From NCBI GenBank assembly GCA_022496205.1, contig WTXD01000007.1, positions 1 to 64,000 of the forward strand: a DNA stretch of 64,000 nt. Direction: 5' to 3'. The notes beneath the pieces are model-generated. The model was not told the origin of the DNA and did not search any database. It worked only from the letters and a program-made list of their open reading frames with translations. Within the stretch, counting starts at the first letter, position 1, and every line of letters starts with the position of its first letter. Of this stretch, positions 23,186 through 35,272 are shown in pieces. The DNA is from Gloeopeniophorella convolvens. Its lineage: Eukaryota > Basidiomycota > Agaricomycetes > Russulales. A program made the position numbers and the translations under genes.

Positions 23186-24810
23186 ATGAGCTTCACAACG
23201 ACGCAGCCGTATTTTTCTGAGAGCCGGCAATACACTCCTACTATTTCGGGGCTGGACTTCCGCCCAGAACCCTATCTGGCGGGTATGCACTTGTGGCTTG
23301 CTTGGAACTCGGCTGAGACGCCCCGTCCTGGGCACTGAACCACCTTCAACATATCAGAGGTCGATATTCTTCAAGATGCCACGCTTCGCCAAATCGACGA
23401 AGTCATTAATCAAGATGTCGAGATGCAGGCAAGGCTGTTCTGTTCTAAAGTACTAAGCTCGATCTAAAATGTACCGACTCCAGCCGTTGAATGTGCGAGA
23501 GATCTTCTATCTGGTCGTCGACACGAACGTTCTCCTTCACTATCTCGACGCATTGCAGCAATTTGTCATCGACATCGAGCATCATCTGCGCATGACACTG
23601 CAGATCGTTGTGCCAGGGATCGTCGTCAGTGAGCTCGATCGGTGCGTTCTCGCCTGTCCTCGATGGATGATCACACGGGCGTGAATGCCCATCTGACGGG
23701 ACTCCGTTAGACAAAAGACGAGGAACGATAAGGTGGCGTGGGCGGCGCGTGTGGCCTCAACGTGGTTGCTTGAGAAAGTCAAGGAACGCCGATTTGTCAA
23801 GGGGCAGGCGCATGAGGAGACTTGCAAGGCGTCAAGGAAATGGAATGTGAGAGACGCGGGGGAAATCAAAGTGAGTATAGTCTATTCTCACCCTCTCTGA
23901 ATGTGTGCGGCAGCTGACGGAAGAGCACTGACAGAAAGGAGGGTCGGAGTGGAACGATGACCTGATTTTGGACTGCTGTCAGTATTTCGCAAGGCCTCCC
24001 CCACACGGCTGGGAACCCCGGTATGTGGCGCTATGCAGCGGGGACAAGAACCTGTGTCTCAAGGTCGAGAGCGTCGGTATGAGATTCTCAGTATCTATTT
24101 ATGTACCGAGTGTTCATACATGCATGGTACGGGCGATAGGGATTAGAACGCTCAGTCCATCCAACGGGTGGACGAGCCGTGCAATCGCCACGGCACTATT
24201 TGCTGGTGCCCCAAACGTGGACCTGGGTGCATTTGACGGACAGGTCTCGAAGGTCCAGCGACGAACGTTGCGATTCCCTGGTACAAGTGCCGGGAGGCCG
24301 TTGGCGCGCGTAAATGCGTCCGTGGGTGCAGACGCGATGGATATCGACGAAGAACCGATCGGGCCCAGCCACCCGTTGGACATGCTGCACCTTGAGCTTA
24401 TCGACCACTTCTCGCAGCTGCTGTTGCAGGTGGTGGACCGAGTGGGGGGACCGGAGGTGCCGTGGCACGAGGTGCCGACGGGACGGATATCTCAGCATGC
24501 GCCTGGATGGACGCGGGTGAAGTTCTCTGAGTGGCGACCTCGGGAAAGCATCGAGTACCTGGGAAGGAAAGGCGGGGAAGGGCTATCGCGGGGGAACCTG
24601 GACAGATTGGTGCACTTCTTGGAGTACCCTGACAAACGTGGGGGGCGGAAAGGGCAGGATTGGACGCGCAGCGACTGGGAAAGCGGGGTGTCCACGCTGG
24701 GAGCGATTGGGCGTAGCTGGGAGGACGACGGGCTGGCCGAATCTGTGGAGGTCCTGAAGCGGTACGCTGGGGCGACATTCCTGCAGCGGATGCGACCAAC
24801 CGGGATGTGA
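23186..24810 (+). CDS. SWT1: SWT1-like PIN-domain endoribonuclease
   Basis: Nuclear quality-control nuclease family that acts on mRNPs at nuclear pores. The N-terminus ends in TLRQIDEVINQDVEMQ, then the PIN domain starts with FYLVVDTNVLLHYLDAL (catalytic Asp) and continues LQIVVPGIVVSELDRQKTRND, WLLEKVKERR, and NDDLILDCCQYF with a third acidic site. NLCLKVESVG matches the last PIN strand. The C-terminal domain (LLQVVDRVGGPEVPW to LKRYAGATFLQRM) fits the SWT1 C-terminal region. One intron (23429-23483) uses a GC donor (gcaagg) with normal acceptor; GT-AG alternatives break the frame. The ATG at 23186 starts MSFTTTQPYFSESRQ. A nucleus/NPC role is inferred from yeast. Confidence 0.82.
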
Positions 24811-24906
24811 GCGTGGGCGGGCGCCAGAGAGCCAAGCTGTCGGGCGGGGGTGGGGGCTGCTGACTAATGCTAGGCCGTGTTACTCTGCTCGTCCCGTTCA
24901 AAGACT

Positions 24907-24970
24907 CCTCATCTTATAATATTTCACGTCTCTCTTTTTTCCCCTTGGTTTCGTCCCCCTCATTCTCCAC
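24907..24970 (+). promoter_or_regulatory. TATA-like box and CT-rich leader of the MIPC synthase gene
   Basis: An AT-rich word (cttataatatttc, about 24913-24925) is followed by a long pyrimidine tract (tctcttttttccccttgg...ccccctcattctcc) that ends at the ATG. TATA plus pyrimidine tract is a common promoter layout for strongly expressed fungal genes. Confidence 0.45.
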
Positions 24971-26662
24971 ATGTTCCGCAGGAGAACCCTCCACACACTC
25001 TTGTTCGTCCTCGGCCTCTTCCTCCTCGGCACCGTCTTCGTCCTCTCGTCTGTCTCCTACTATCTCTCCATCCCCGACCTCGCCTACATCACAGACGAAG
25101 AACTACATGCGCCCCTCTACGCCGCCTCCTCAAACGCCTCTTACCATGCACGGCCAGAACGCATTCCCAGAATCATCCACCAGACCTGGAAGTCAGAGAC
25201 TCTCCCGGACAGGTGGAAGGCCGTCTCCGAGGAGTGTCGCGCCATGATGCCAGACTAGTTCGTCATTCTTGCTCTCGCTCTCGCCCCCTAACTTACCCCT
25301 CTCCCCACTTTCAGCGAACACATGCTATGGACCGACGCCAGCTCCCGCGAGTTCATCGCACAGCATTACCGCTGGTTCCTCGACACGTTCGACTCGTACC
25401 CGTACGCTATCCAGCGCGCAGACGCCATCCGCTACTTCGTCTTGCACCACTACGGCGGCGTCTACATGGACCTTGACATTGGCTGCCTCCGCCGACTCGA
25501 CCCCCTCCTTGTCTACCCCGTCATCCTTCCCCGTACCATTCCCGTCGGCGTCTCCAACGATCTCATGCTCGCAGAGAAGGGTCACCCGTTCATGGCCCAG
25601 ACCATCCATAACCTGATCACCTTCGACCACAACTGGCTTCTCAACTATCCCACCGTTATGTTCTCCACTGGTCCCATGTTCCTTTCCGCCCAGTACGGTC
25701 TTTACGCCTCTTCTCAGCCCTCTATCCCCAATCACCCTGGCGGCGAGGTCCGCATTCTTCCCAAGTCATTGTATGGCAAGAACGCGGGCCCAGAAGAGGC
25801 ACCGCACTCGTTCTTTTCCCACTTCTACGGCAGCAGCTGGCACTCGGATGATGCTGCCTTCATCTGGTTCCTGGGCAAGTGGGGCAAGAGCCTGTTGTGG
25901 GTGGGACTCGCGGTTTTGATTATGAGCTTGATCAAGCTCGGGTACACCAGCTCCAAGCAGCGGCAATATGGCCTTCGGAATGTCGGTGGCTACGACGTCC
26001 TGCTTCCTCGGTGGGTCGAGCGCAATGGACGCTGGCACCTCGATATGGGTTGGCTGTCACTTCCCGGTCGGACATCTCTCCCGCCTACCCCCACGCTTCC
26101 GCATCATTACCCCGACACCATACTGGACGATGCGTCAAGCGCCGAGGAGGACGATGTCCCACTGTTGCCTCTTTCCATCGGTGTACGGCCTTCACCATCG
26201 GTCTCGGACCTCACGGACATCTCCATGGACGACGGAGATGCGGGCCATTCTGCCATCGAGGTCATGCGACGGATTAGCTACCAAATCGCCTCGCTCTTCG
26301 GTTCATCGCAATCGACACCTCGACGCCGGCGGCGGCGAGGCGTGATGTTTTTCCTGCCTGCATTCAGCGCATCAAGCAGTGATGTCTCACTTACTGGCGA
26401 TGATACGCGACATCGTTTGCCATCAACCTCGGGATCGTTGTCGCAGCGCTCGCTATATCCAGCAGACAAGAGCGCATCGCTGTTTGATCTCGAGGCGGGT
26501 CCCGACCCCTGGGACGCCCCTCTGATAGCAAGGTCGATCAGCGTTACGCCTCCGTCGTACGAAGACGTGCCGGGTGTAGCACACTTCCGCGCCCCCTCGT
26601 ACGGAACCGATGTCAGCGGCACACGGAGACCATTCACAATCGCCACGCCGGGAATGTCATAG
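24971..26662 (+). CDS. SUR1: mannosylinositol phosphorylceramide synthase catalytic subunit (GT32)
   Basis: Transfers mannose from GDP-mannose to inositol phosphorylceramide in the Golgi. The N-terminus is a type II anchor (LLFVLGLFLLGTVFVLSSVSYY), followed by IPRIIHQTWK, the GT32/OCH1 entry motif. After one intron (donor after GACTA near 25257), WTDASSREFI, YAIQRADAIRYFVLHHYGGVYMDLDIG with the DxD metal site, and SNDLMLAEKGHPFM are seen. A second membrane segment (LLWVGLAVLIMSLIKLG) precedes a Ser-rich tail of about 220 residues that extends well past the yeast proteins. Cannot tell SUR1 from CSH1 by sequence; the symbol marks the family. The tail is likely cytosolic and could carry sorting or phosphorylation sites. 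Confidence 0.9.
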
Positions 26663-26812
26663 ACCGAGCCATCAAATCACGGGTTGCTGCTGCGCATGCT
26701 CCATCTATACCTCCGGCTGCCACCGCCACCCCCTCACTGTCTCCCTATAGACACTCGTGCTTCGAAGCACGGACTCCATACCACCCATTTCTATTTATGT
26801 TGCTATACGTCA

Positions 26813-29001
26813 TTATAGTAGTTTCAACTGTGCAACAACGGACCAGGACTGTCCTTTGCTTTCATATTCTACGTCCTGTCTGATTCGGGTTAACTCGCTC
26901 CCTAAAAGCGGTCCATAACGGGATTGTTCAGGCATAAATACAATGCGCCATCTGGGATACTGTAGCTGCAATAAGAATACAACCGTGCTAGCAGAATACG
27001 ATAACATCGAAACACCCCTCGCTCCTGCAGAAATCTCAGTCTGACTTGATCGTAGAAGCCAAACGCGCGACTCGTCGCATGTGCATAAAAGGCCTGTCAT
27101 AGCCACGGCGCTAATGGCGTACGTGATGGATGGGCCGAATGTCCAATAAGATGCGCATGCTACGGTCAAAATTAGCATCACTCCTGACGCCGCGGACGTG
27201 GCGGTGCCCAACAAGCCTATCCACATACCTAATAAAGGACCGATCGCGCGTCCAAGCTGTCCTGACGAGCGGAACTGCCCCAGCGCCTGGCCTTTTGCGA
27301 GCTCCGGGCGCTCTGCCTCTGCCTGCTTACTGTTATGCGCAGTCGTCTCGGGAGCCTCATCACATTGCAGCGAGGCGTGCGCAGTCAATGCATTTACTAC
27401 CGTTGCGGATGTGAATGCCATGCAGACCGCAGCGCCCTGCAGGAGTCGGAACGCCAGCGTGGGGCGCGTCACGACGAACTGCGGAAGCACAGCTAGGGCT
27501 GCGAGACCAAGCGCACAACTGGACACGCCTCGACGAGCCATTTTGAGCTCGCCGACTCTTGTAAGCGTTCGCCGTACGTAGCCGCCTTGCAAGAGTGCGG
27601 AGACAATTCCGATGGAACCAATCAGCTTGCCGTTTTGCTGGTTTGTCCAGTCGAACACTGTTTAGCCAACGAGGTCGTGTAAGCGGAGCTGCGCCAGCGT
27701 GAAGGGTCAATCTATGAATAGAGCACGTACGATCGAAGGTGAGGAATGTAAGTGTGAACTCAACACCCGAAAAGACGCCAAGGAAGAGGAAATGCAGCGT
27801 GCGGAGGGACTTGAGCGTCTTAATCCTCTGCGCAGCGGAGCGGAAGTGGGCCGCCTTGCCGTTCGCACTGCCATTACTATGGCCATTTCCGTTCGCAGCA
27901 TGACCCTCTGGACGCTCATCTGTCTTTTCGGAGCTGGAAAGATTGAGTTTCTTCCCGCGAGTCTCGGGCAGAGCGATAGCAAGGAAGGCCGTCTCCGCCA
28001 CAAGTAGCACTAGCGTCAGAATGGCGGGCGCGGCGTAGATGTTGAGCTCCAGACCCAACGACTGTCCGAGTGCCACAGGGCGAGAAGCAAAGTAGGCCCC
28101 GATGGGAGGCCCAATGCAGAAGCATATGGCGAACGCGATGCCCACATGCGCCAGGGCCTTGGCACGATTGGCAGGGGTAGTGATGTCGGATAGGATGGCA
28201 CTATTCGAGCGAGCTCAGCTAGACCGGTATGACGAGCAACGTTGCGCGTCACGTACATTGCCAGCTGGACATTGCCCTCGCTCAGGCCCCCAATCACGCG
28301 CGAGAGCATGTACGACGCGAATGTCGTGCTTTTGATCCATCTGTAGAGGTGTGCGCGAGTGAGTCCAGCTGGACACCAGGAACGAACGTGCGTGCGAACG
28401 TACACCAGGGCAGAGAGTATGTTGCCGATCATCGTTATCAGTAGGATTCTCTTGCGTCCATACTTGTCAGAGAGAGATCCGATGTGCGGAGATACGAAGA
28501 ACTGGAGTGTCCTAGAGAACACTTCAGACGAATGTGTCGACTTCAGAAGACGCGCAGTACTCACGAGAAGACGGAGCCCATTAGTCCACCTGTGTACGTG
28601 CGTCAGCTATCATTGAATCCAATGAAGAAGGGCGAGAAGAGCCGGCGCACCAAGTAGTACGATGTCCCATCTCTCCGAATTTCGTGACGCATTGTAGAGT
28701 TTTCCGCGGATTGCAGAGACCACCCATAACGTCCGGGACAAGAAGCCGTTGGGATCCGGTGACTCCCTCTGCGGTCAAACATATGTAAGCTTGAGGGTGA
28801 GGGGAATAGGGCAATCGGTGATGCCCCAGGCCAGCGTGTACGCGCCTTCGTATACCATTCTATGAGCCGGGGGAAGAGCGGAAGCGGAATTGTGAACGCT
28901 GCATGCTCACGTCAGAACCCGTGCGCACGAAATCAAAGGGGTTGGGTACCAAATAGGTCCAAGACCAGCGACAGGAAAACGATTGTTTCGACCTTGGCCA
29001 T
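26813..29001 (-). CDS. MFS transporter, MFSD10/TETRAN-like
   Basis: Twelve-span major facilitator. The start at 29001 gives MAKVETIVFLSLVLDLF joined by a short intron to AFTIPLPLFPRLIEWYTK, the typical first helix. Then LLGGLMGSVFSTLQFFVSPHIGSLSDKYGRKR (MFS motif A, DKYGRKR), ASYMLSRVIGGLSEGNVQLA, FCIGPPIGAYFA, LNIYAAPAILTLVLLVAETAFLAIALPETRGK, then a Gly/Asn/Ser loop and the second half (EFTLTFLTFDLFDWTNQQNGKLIGSIGIVSALLQGG). The join WYTK/RESPDPNG needs a GC donor (28845) and acceptor at 28769. The stop is taken at 26813. Substrate unknown; the family exports organic anions or drugs. Likely in the plasma or vacuolar membrane. Confidence 0.85.
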
Positions 29002-29361
29002 GGTTTAGCGTGGTGTACGTGGCAGGGTGCAAGCTGTGTTCTCGGCCACGGAGGTGTCTCCAACTGCCGCGCGCGGCTGATCAAGCGGGTGGTGGCGGTC
29101 GTGATGGAGTCGGTCGGCGCTGCCCATGAGGTTGACGCTTTATAGATGGCTGGAGACCAGAGCAATGGAAAGGCGTGTACCGGTTTGTGCACCCTGTGAG
29201 AATAGCAAGTACTACAACATGGATATTGCATACGTGGCCTGCGCGCGGCCCAATGGCAACGGCGTAGTTGCCTCCGGCGCATCCGGTCAACAGCGTACAG
29301 TACCGAATTCTCTCACGAAACACTTTCCCCCGACGCCCACAATCCCACGAGTCGCTCAGAC
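29002..29361. other. promoter region of the MFS gene and 3' end of PUS7
   Basis: Head-to-tail spacing of 360 bp on the minus strand. A plus-strand ORF of 124 residues crosses into PUS7 and shows no family signal. No gene called. Confidence 0.5.
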
Positions 29362-32300
29362 TCAATCCAACGGCGATGTTACGCTGGCCCGCCCGTGTGC
29401 CTGTGCGACCGGCTCCGCATCCGCCATGGGTACATCGTCCCCATCTGCTCCTTTGAAACGCTGGTCTTCCGAAGCTTGGGTCAGGCTGCTCTGGAAGTGA
29501 GAGCTCGTATCGCTTTTAGTGACTTCTCGTAACGCCATGGTTGCGTATGCGGCGGTACCCAATATCAGTCGTATCTGGAGGGCGAGGAACCGGCCATCAG
29601 GAGTAGGCGCAGGGGGGTCGTAGCCAAGAAGCTGGTCCTCGTCCGACTGTGCCAGCGGAACGTCCGGGTCGGTGTACCGCATCACGGACCATGACAGCTC
29701 CTTGGGTAAATGTAGAATATTGCGATATGAGCCACTCAGCGTGTACTCCCTGAGTACACACGACTGTGAGAGATTCGCGAAGGGATTACGATATGGCACT
29801 CACTTTTGCCGCCTTTGGAAGTTATCGGGGTCAAGCCCATCCCTGCGGAGGTATTCTCTGTATTTCTCTCCCAGTGCACCGCCAGGAAAGGCGACGTCAT
29901 TTCCAGGTAAGGGCATGACAACGTCAAATATTGAGTACTTGTCGACGTCGGCCGCGGTGAGTGTCTTCACCCGCGGGGTTGCCATCGCCTTCTGCCTTTT
30001 TGGTTTGCCCCAGATGGCTCATCTAGCAGTGAGAATATGAGTCTAGATGCCGTGCTATTGTAGAGGATGTTGCCAACCGGGATCTGCGGTGGACTGTAGC
30101 GCAGCCCCGCCGTCCTCGACGTCAGAGCCGTTCTCAACCTCAGTCGATTCGACTACTCCTGATTCAAGAACCAGGTCTCCAGGAACTGGCTTGTCTGCAC
30201 CCCAGGTCTTGATGCGCTCGGAGACTATCGCATTCCATACATACGACTGGTATGCATGAACATACATCAACCGAAGGTTTCGGGGTATCTGTAGAGAGTA
30301 CTGTCTCGGAAAGCGGTCTAATGTCTGTACCGGTTCGTTGCGTACCGTCGATAATGCACCAAGTGCATTGCGTGTTTCTCCCCGCTGTTTTTTGTAGCTC
30401 TCCAAGATACACCGCTCTGCCACCACTCGGCGAGGAAGCAGCTCCAGAGCCCGGTCGAGGTCGCCGTCGTCGAGCCATGCACGCCTAGCGGCGAGCACGT
30501 CCGGATGTTCGCCAGGACGAGGTCGGAGGATCAGAGAAACGGCGAGGTGCCAATCAGATTTCAGTAAGGCGAGCCCTATGGAATGTGTTGGTATGGCGGC
30601 AGTGCCAAAACGTTGCATGCCTGAGATAGGACGCTCGACAGGTTGAACTGTGTGAACAAGGCGGGTACTCACCATAGTAGTTGATGAAACCGTGCCCCTT
30701 GATAGAGCTCATAGCCTTGTCGAACGTCTCCACTGAATCGACCTGCACATTTCTAGGAGTAATTGAGATAGAGGCGCACAGACGGCCATCTTTTGCTCAC
30801 CTCAGAGTGATCACAAACGCGTTGCCTTTCAGCATCCCGAGCTCAAGCGCAGCATTGCGGTAAGTGAGGTCTGAGATCCTGACCCCACGCTCGCCCCTCA
30901 CACGAACTGCGTCTTCTGCGCTCTGCCGCCCTGGTACACCGTTGGCAAGTTTCCAGATATCCTCCACGGTCTTGCCACCGCGACGCAAAGCGACACGCTG
31001 GACAGTCACCCCACGCTTGTCTTTGGTACCAGCCGTGGAAAGGTCCTTGGCCGGGATATGCAGAGTGCGAGCAAGGTTTTGCAGAGCATCCTGCGTGTCG
31101 CGGTTGGTTTTTTGTAGAGTCAAGTGGATATATGGAGGATAGGTTCCACGTGGAGCGCGCTCGTTGCGGCCACCACCTAGTAGATGTGAGTTAGCAGAGC
31201 CCAATTGGGCGGGAGATATAGCTTGGTACCTCCTCTTCCCCCTCCCCTACCCCCGCCTCTCCGAGCCCAGCGTATGACAATCTGGGAACCGTCTTCTTCG
31301 GTTGCAGGCCCGCTAGTGTCTGTTTCGCTGTCCAGCTTCCCGCCAAAGAGCTCCCGCACCGTCTGATGGAGGCTCGTGCGGGTCTGCTTAGAGACGATGG
31401 GCTGGTGGTGGCCTGACAATCAGCAAAAAGTGAGAAGGCCGAAGAGGCACGTACGTCGGAGACCACCTTTCTATGGTCTTCGCGCGTCCCTGGCCTCCCG
31501 CCGCGCCCTCCGCCACGACCGCCCCGACCTCCTCTTCCCCCGCGATCCCTCCCCCGTTTGCCGCCTCCCTTCTTCCCTTGATCTTCCTTGCTGGGTTCTT
31601 CTTGTTCCGCGATAGCAGCCGAATCTGAAGGCCCAGTTTCGTCCGTTTTGGTGACAGCTCGCCCACCCCAGCCCGAATCGCTCACGAACGGCGGTTCAGA
31701 TCCCTCCAGGAACATCTTCTTCACCTGCTCGATCTTCTCCGCCGTCAAGAAGGGAGCGAGACGCGTCGTGAACGTGTCAGGCCATGGCACTTTGGACTTG
31801 CTCGAAGATGGCTGACCAGCGATGTCCGTGTCGGCCGCGTCGGGTGCTCCGGAGGATGGCTGGGGTAGGGGCTCAGCTACGCCGCCCTCTGAAGCTGCAG
31901 GGGTTTCCTCTTCAAGGACAGCTGCGTCCGACTGTGGTGGGACTTCGTCCGCCTTGCCTTTCTTAGCGGGAGGTTCAGGCATCCCAATCGACTTGATATG
32001 GATGACATTGCTATCTTGGTCAACTTCAAAAACCAGGAAATCAGTAAACCTTCAAAGAGTCAATCTCAGTCCCTCCATGTATGATATTTCGTTACACACC
32101 TTTGTTTGATAATTCCGTCTATTTTCGGGACGTCCTTTGATATGTACTCCGAGATGCCCACGTCCGTCTCCATGAGGCGAGTGATTGCACCACTCTCATC
32201 CTGTATGGGAGGGGCTGTTCCGAGCAGCGCATGGCTGGGAGGGAGGATGTTTTCCTTTTCGTTCGTCTCTGCGGTGGCTGCAGCAGCTGCGGGCGCAGGG

Positions 32301-32449
32301 AAAGATGCATCCGTGGGAGCGGCAGCCTCGGGCTTTGGTTCTGCAGCGGGGTCACCTAGTCTCGCTTTTTTTGCGGGCGGTGCCTCTGTTGCGTCGTCGA
32401 CGGAAGGCCCGCGCTCGCGGGTGCTCGGCGGCGTCGACTCGGACTGCAT
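29362..32449 (-). CDS. PUS7: tRNA/mRNA pseudouridine synthase Pus7 (TruD family)
   Basis: Modifies uridine in tRNA, U2 snRNA and some mRNAs. After an Ala/Pro-rich lead of about 90 residues, the TruD entry motif appears: [24 protein letters not shown], then [23 protein letters not shown] long low-complexity insert follows, ending in Gly/Arg repeats ([16 protein letters not shown]). The catalytic region has [17 protein letters not shown] with the Asp of TKD, then VGISDLTYR-like [37 protein letters not shown], and [24 protein letters not shown]. The end includes [14 protein letters not shown] and [13 protein letters not shown]. Introns are short. Divergent from URA3, 114 bp between starts. The RGG insert is unlike yeast Pus7 and may bind RNA. 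Confidence 0.93.
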
Positions 32450-32563
32450 TTGGCCGAGGGAGAGAAGAGAATGCTCCGGCCCGTCGCTCCCTCGTATCTA
32501 CGCGCAACAACGCCCAGTGCTAGTGCGTCCGACCAACGGATAGATTGGGATCATCAGTCGAAG
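32450..32563. promoter_or_regulatory. short bidirectional promoter, PUS7/URA3
   Basis: Only 114 bases separate the start codons of PUS7 (minus) and URA3 (plus). Contains all proximal control for both unless elements lie inside the coding regions. No TATA box is clear. Confidence 0.55.
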
Positions 32564-33525
32564 ATGTCAGCACATTTCCAGACATACGCCAGTCGTGCCG
32601 AAAGACACTCGAACCCTGCCGCTCGGAGCCTCCTCGAAACCATCGAGAGAAAGCAGTCAAACCTGTGCGTCAGTGTCGATGTGACTTCATCGAAGGACTT
32701 CCTGGCCATCATCGAGGTCGTCGGCCCATACGTTTCGCTCATCAAGGCAAGTCATTCCGGCGGTCTCTGGCGGAGTTATAGGCACGCAGAAACACTGACA
32801 CCACTGAAGCTAGACCCATGTTGACATCATAGAAGACTTTGAACCCTCGCTCATAGCGCGGTTGCAGGGACTGAGCGCAAAGCACGATTTTCTCATCTTT
32901 GAGGATCGCAAGTTTGCGGATATTGGTCCGTACCGAGCGCACCTTCGCTGCCCCTCTATGCGGAAGCTCATGGACAAACTCAGGGAATACCGTCGCTCTG
33001 CAATATTCTGCCGGAGTGCACAAGATCGCGTTTTGGTCGCACCTCACCAATGCGCACCCCGTACCAGGCCCTTCCATAGTCAAAGGATTGGCGACAGTTG
33101 GCCTTCCTCTTGGTCGTGGCCTGCTCCTGCTCGCCGAAATGTCGACAGCCGGTACACTGGCACGTGGTGCTTACACCGAGGATGCTGTTCGCATGGCACG
33201 GGCCTCACGCGACTTCGTCATCGGCTTCATCGCTCAGCAACGCATGGAGGGTGTTGGACTTCGTTCAGGAGAACCAAAGGACGAGGCTGAGGACTTCTTG
33301 ATCCTTACTCCTGGGGTGGGGCTGGACGTCACTGGCGACGGCCTTGGCCAGCAGTACCGTACTCCCGAACAGGTCGTTACAGAGAGCGGGTGCGACGTGA
33401 TTATCGTTGGAAGGGGCATATACGGTAAGCCCGGAAGTATGGACATTACTGAGGTCCAGAAGCAGGCAGAAAGGTACAGGAAAGCAGGTTGGGACGCGTA
33501 TCTGAAGCGCTTGGATCAGAAGTGA
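32564..33525 (+). CDS. URA3: orotidine 5'-phosphate decarboxylase
   Basis: Last step of UMP synthesis: decarboxylates OMP. The sequence has [28 protein letters not shown], then [26 protein letters not shown] (split), with the catalytic Lys and Asp set in [35 protein letters not shown] and [25 protein letters not shown] (split) give the phosphate-binding region. The second intron (32747-32813) has a GC donor (AAG|gcaagt) and restores SLIK-THVD. A third starts at 32925 and joins FADIG to NTVALQY. Length of about 280 residues fits fungi. The start at 32564 is the first ATG after PUS7 and gives the usual [16 protein letters not shown]-terminus. Confidence 0.97.
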
Positions 33526-33660
33526 GCGGTACGCAGAAGCAGCGCAGAGATACAAAATGTACTATCTTGTGTTAGCACAATAGAATTGAAGAATAATACA
33601 TGTGCTGCAGTGCTACGAGTTCACAGGCATGCGTCAATCAACGAATACATAATTGCAACA

Positions 33661-35272
33661 TTAGGTATCTGAGGTCATTTCTGCCTTTCCTCTATCTTCC
33701 TCTTCCTTGGCCTCCCTCTCTTCCGCTTCGACAACTTCGACGTCCAGAGGGAACGTCAGGATGGCGGCGATGCCGGTGATCTGGTTCAATTCTGCACACA
33801 TACTTATTAGTGGACGCGATTTCTTGGAAAGGTTTAAACCCACGTTGTCCGCTTTCGTGCATGCTGGAGAATATGAGGACTTCACCTCGCTTCTGGCGCA
33901 CTTCTTCTACGAGAGAAACATACTTCTTCCGGACTTCGGGGTTGCTCGCGCGAAAGAGTTCGTCGGAGATGAGCAGAGTGCCGACTGCCCCGCGGTCAAC
34001 CGCGAGCGCGACATGGTCTGGACCGTACCAGGCTCGCTGCTCGTCCGAACCGAGCATTTTGAAGAAGCTGTGGGTAGTGAATCAGGATGGGCTGTGAGCT
34101 CTCATGACCAGCGAGTACACACCTATCAAGCATGATGCCCTCTCTCGCGAACTTCGTTTCCTTCAGCTGGGTAACGACCTGCAGACGTTTGTAAGCACGG
34201 AAGGGCAAATGAGCATATTCCAGCAGTTGACCTCGGGGCTCTTCAACACCTCCACCAAGCTATGCACATGCGGACTGTTCACATGTACGCGCATGAACTT
34301 CTGCCTCGCGCCGAGCAATGGCTTGTTCCCAGTGTGCGCGGCTTGCGCCATGATATAGTCGAACACAGCATCACGTACCCACCCGGGACTCGCGATGACA
34401 ATCGCGCGGAGCGTAGGGTTGGCGTATGGAATGTGTCGAAGGAACCCTTGGTAGAGCATGTCGTAGAATCGCGCGAGACCCTTTTCGTGCGCGGTCGCTG
34501 AACCAGCGCGCTTGCGCGGGACGGGAATTTCGATCCGCTGCAAGACGACCGTCATGTGCTGCGAAAGTAGACAGAATGCTGCTGTCCCTGCTGAATAGTC
34601 AGTGCTCGTGTTTGCCTAGCAGTAGAGTATGCTCGACCTTCGCCGCAGACCACAGCACCAACTTCGGCCCCGCGGCCAGGGACGGACGCCTCCTGGACCC
34701 GTTCCAGCGATATGCTGTCCCACTCCAGCTTCTCAATCCGGACGTCGCGATTGGGCTCGATGTCTAGCGTGTGGAATGCTCCCATCTTGACATGTCGTTC
34801 TCTACAACAACCCGCCCAGTGATTTGTAGGGATGCGGTAGGCTCGACAGGAGCAGACGAGGCTGAGTCCCCGGCTCCCGTGGTTGGCGTGATTGGCGGTG
34901 TGAAGGCTACGCGGGTCACTTGAAGCGTAAGAGTGGTGCGGACGCGATGCGACTCGGAAGATCCTGTCGAAGATACATTCTGTACGCGTCTTGGACATGG
35001 TTAGGATGAGACACAGGTGAACAATGCTCGTGCATACCGTATTGCGGGGGCACGTACACCGTCTCCCTAACTTTATGTCTGAACCGCCGGCGCGAAAGTG
35101 GTACAGAGAGGCTTTACCTCCTGAATGAGGTTGTACAGGTGCCACATGTCTTCGTCGTCCTCCGGGCGTACTTTAACATATCCCTACGGCCAACTGTCTA
35201 GTGAGGGGACCAGCTTCAGAACGCGATACGCACCGAGCCGTCCTTGACGATATGCTTCCCGACGATCTTCAT
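33661..35272 (-). CDS. DOM34: Dom34/Pelota ribosome rescue factor
   Basis: eRF1-like factor that, with Hbs1, releases stalled ribosomes in no-go and non-stop decay. The start at 35272 reads [13 protein letters not shown], followed after an intron by [20 protein letters not shown], the Dom34 domain 1. The middle domain has [13 protein letters not shown] and [15 protein letters not shown], with [17 protein letters not shown]. Domain 3 has [42 protein letters not shown] and ends [28 protein letters not shown] plus an acidic tail. No GGQ motif is expected or seen. Length of about 400 residues. Divergent from the TXNDC9 gene with 197 bp between starts. Confidence 0.93.

Noticed and set aside
29126..29500. 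124-residue plus-strand ORF opposite PUS7
   Set aside because: Antisense shadow of the PUS7 last exon with no features of its own.
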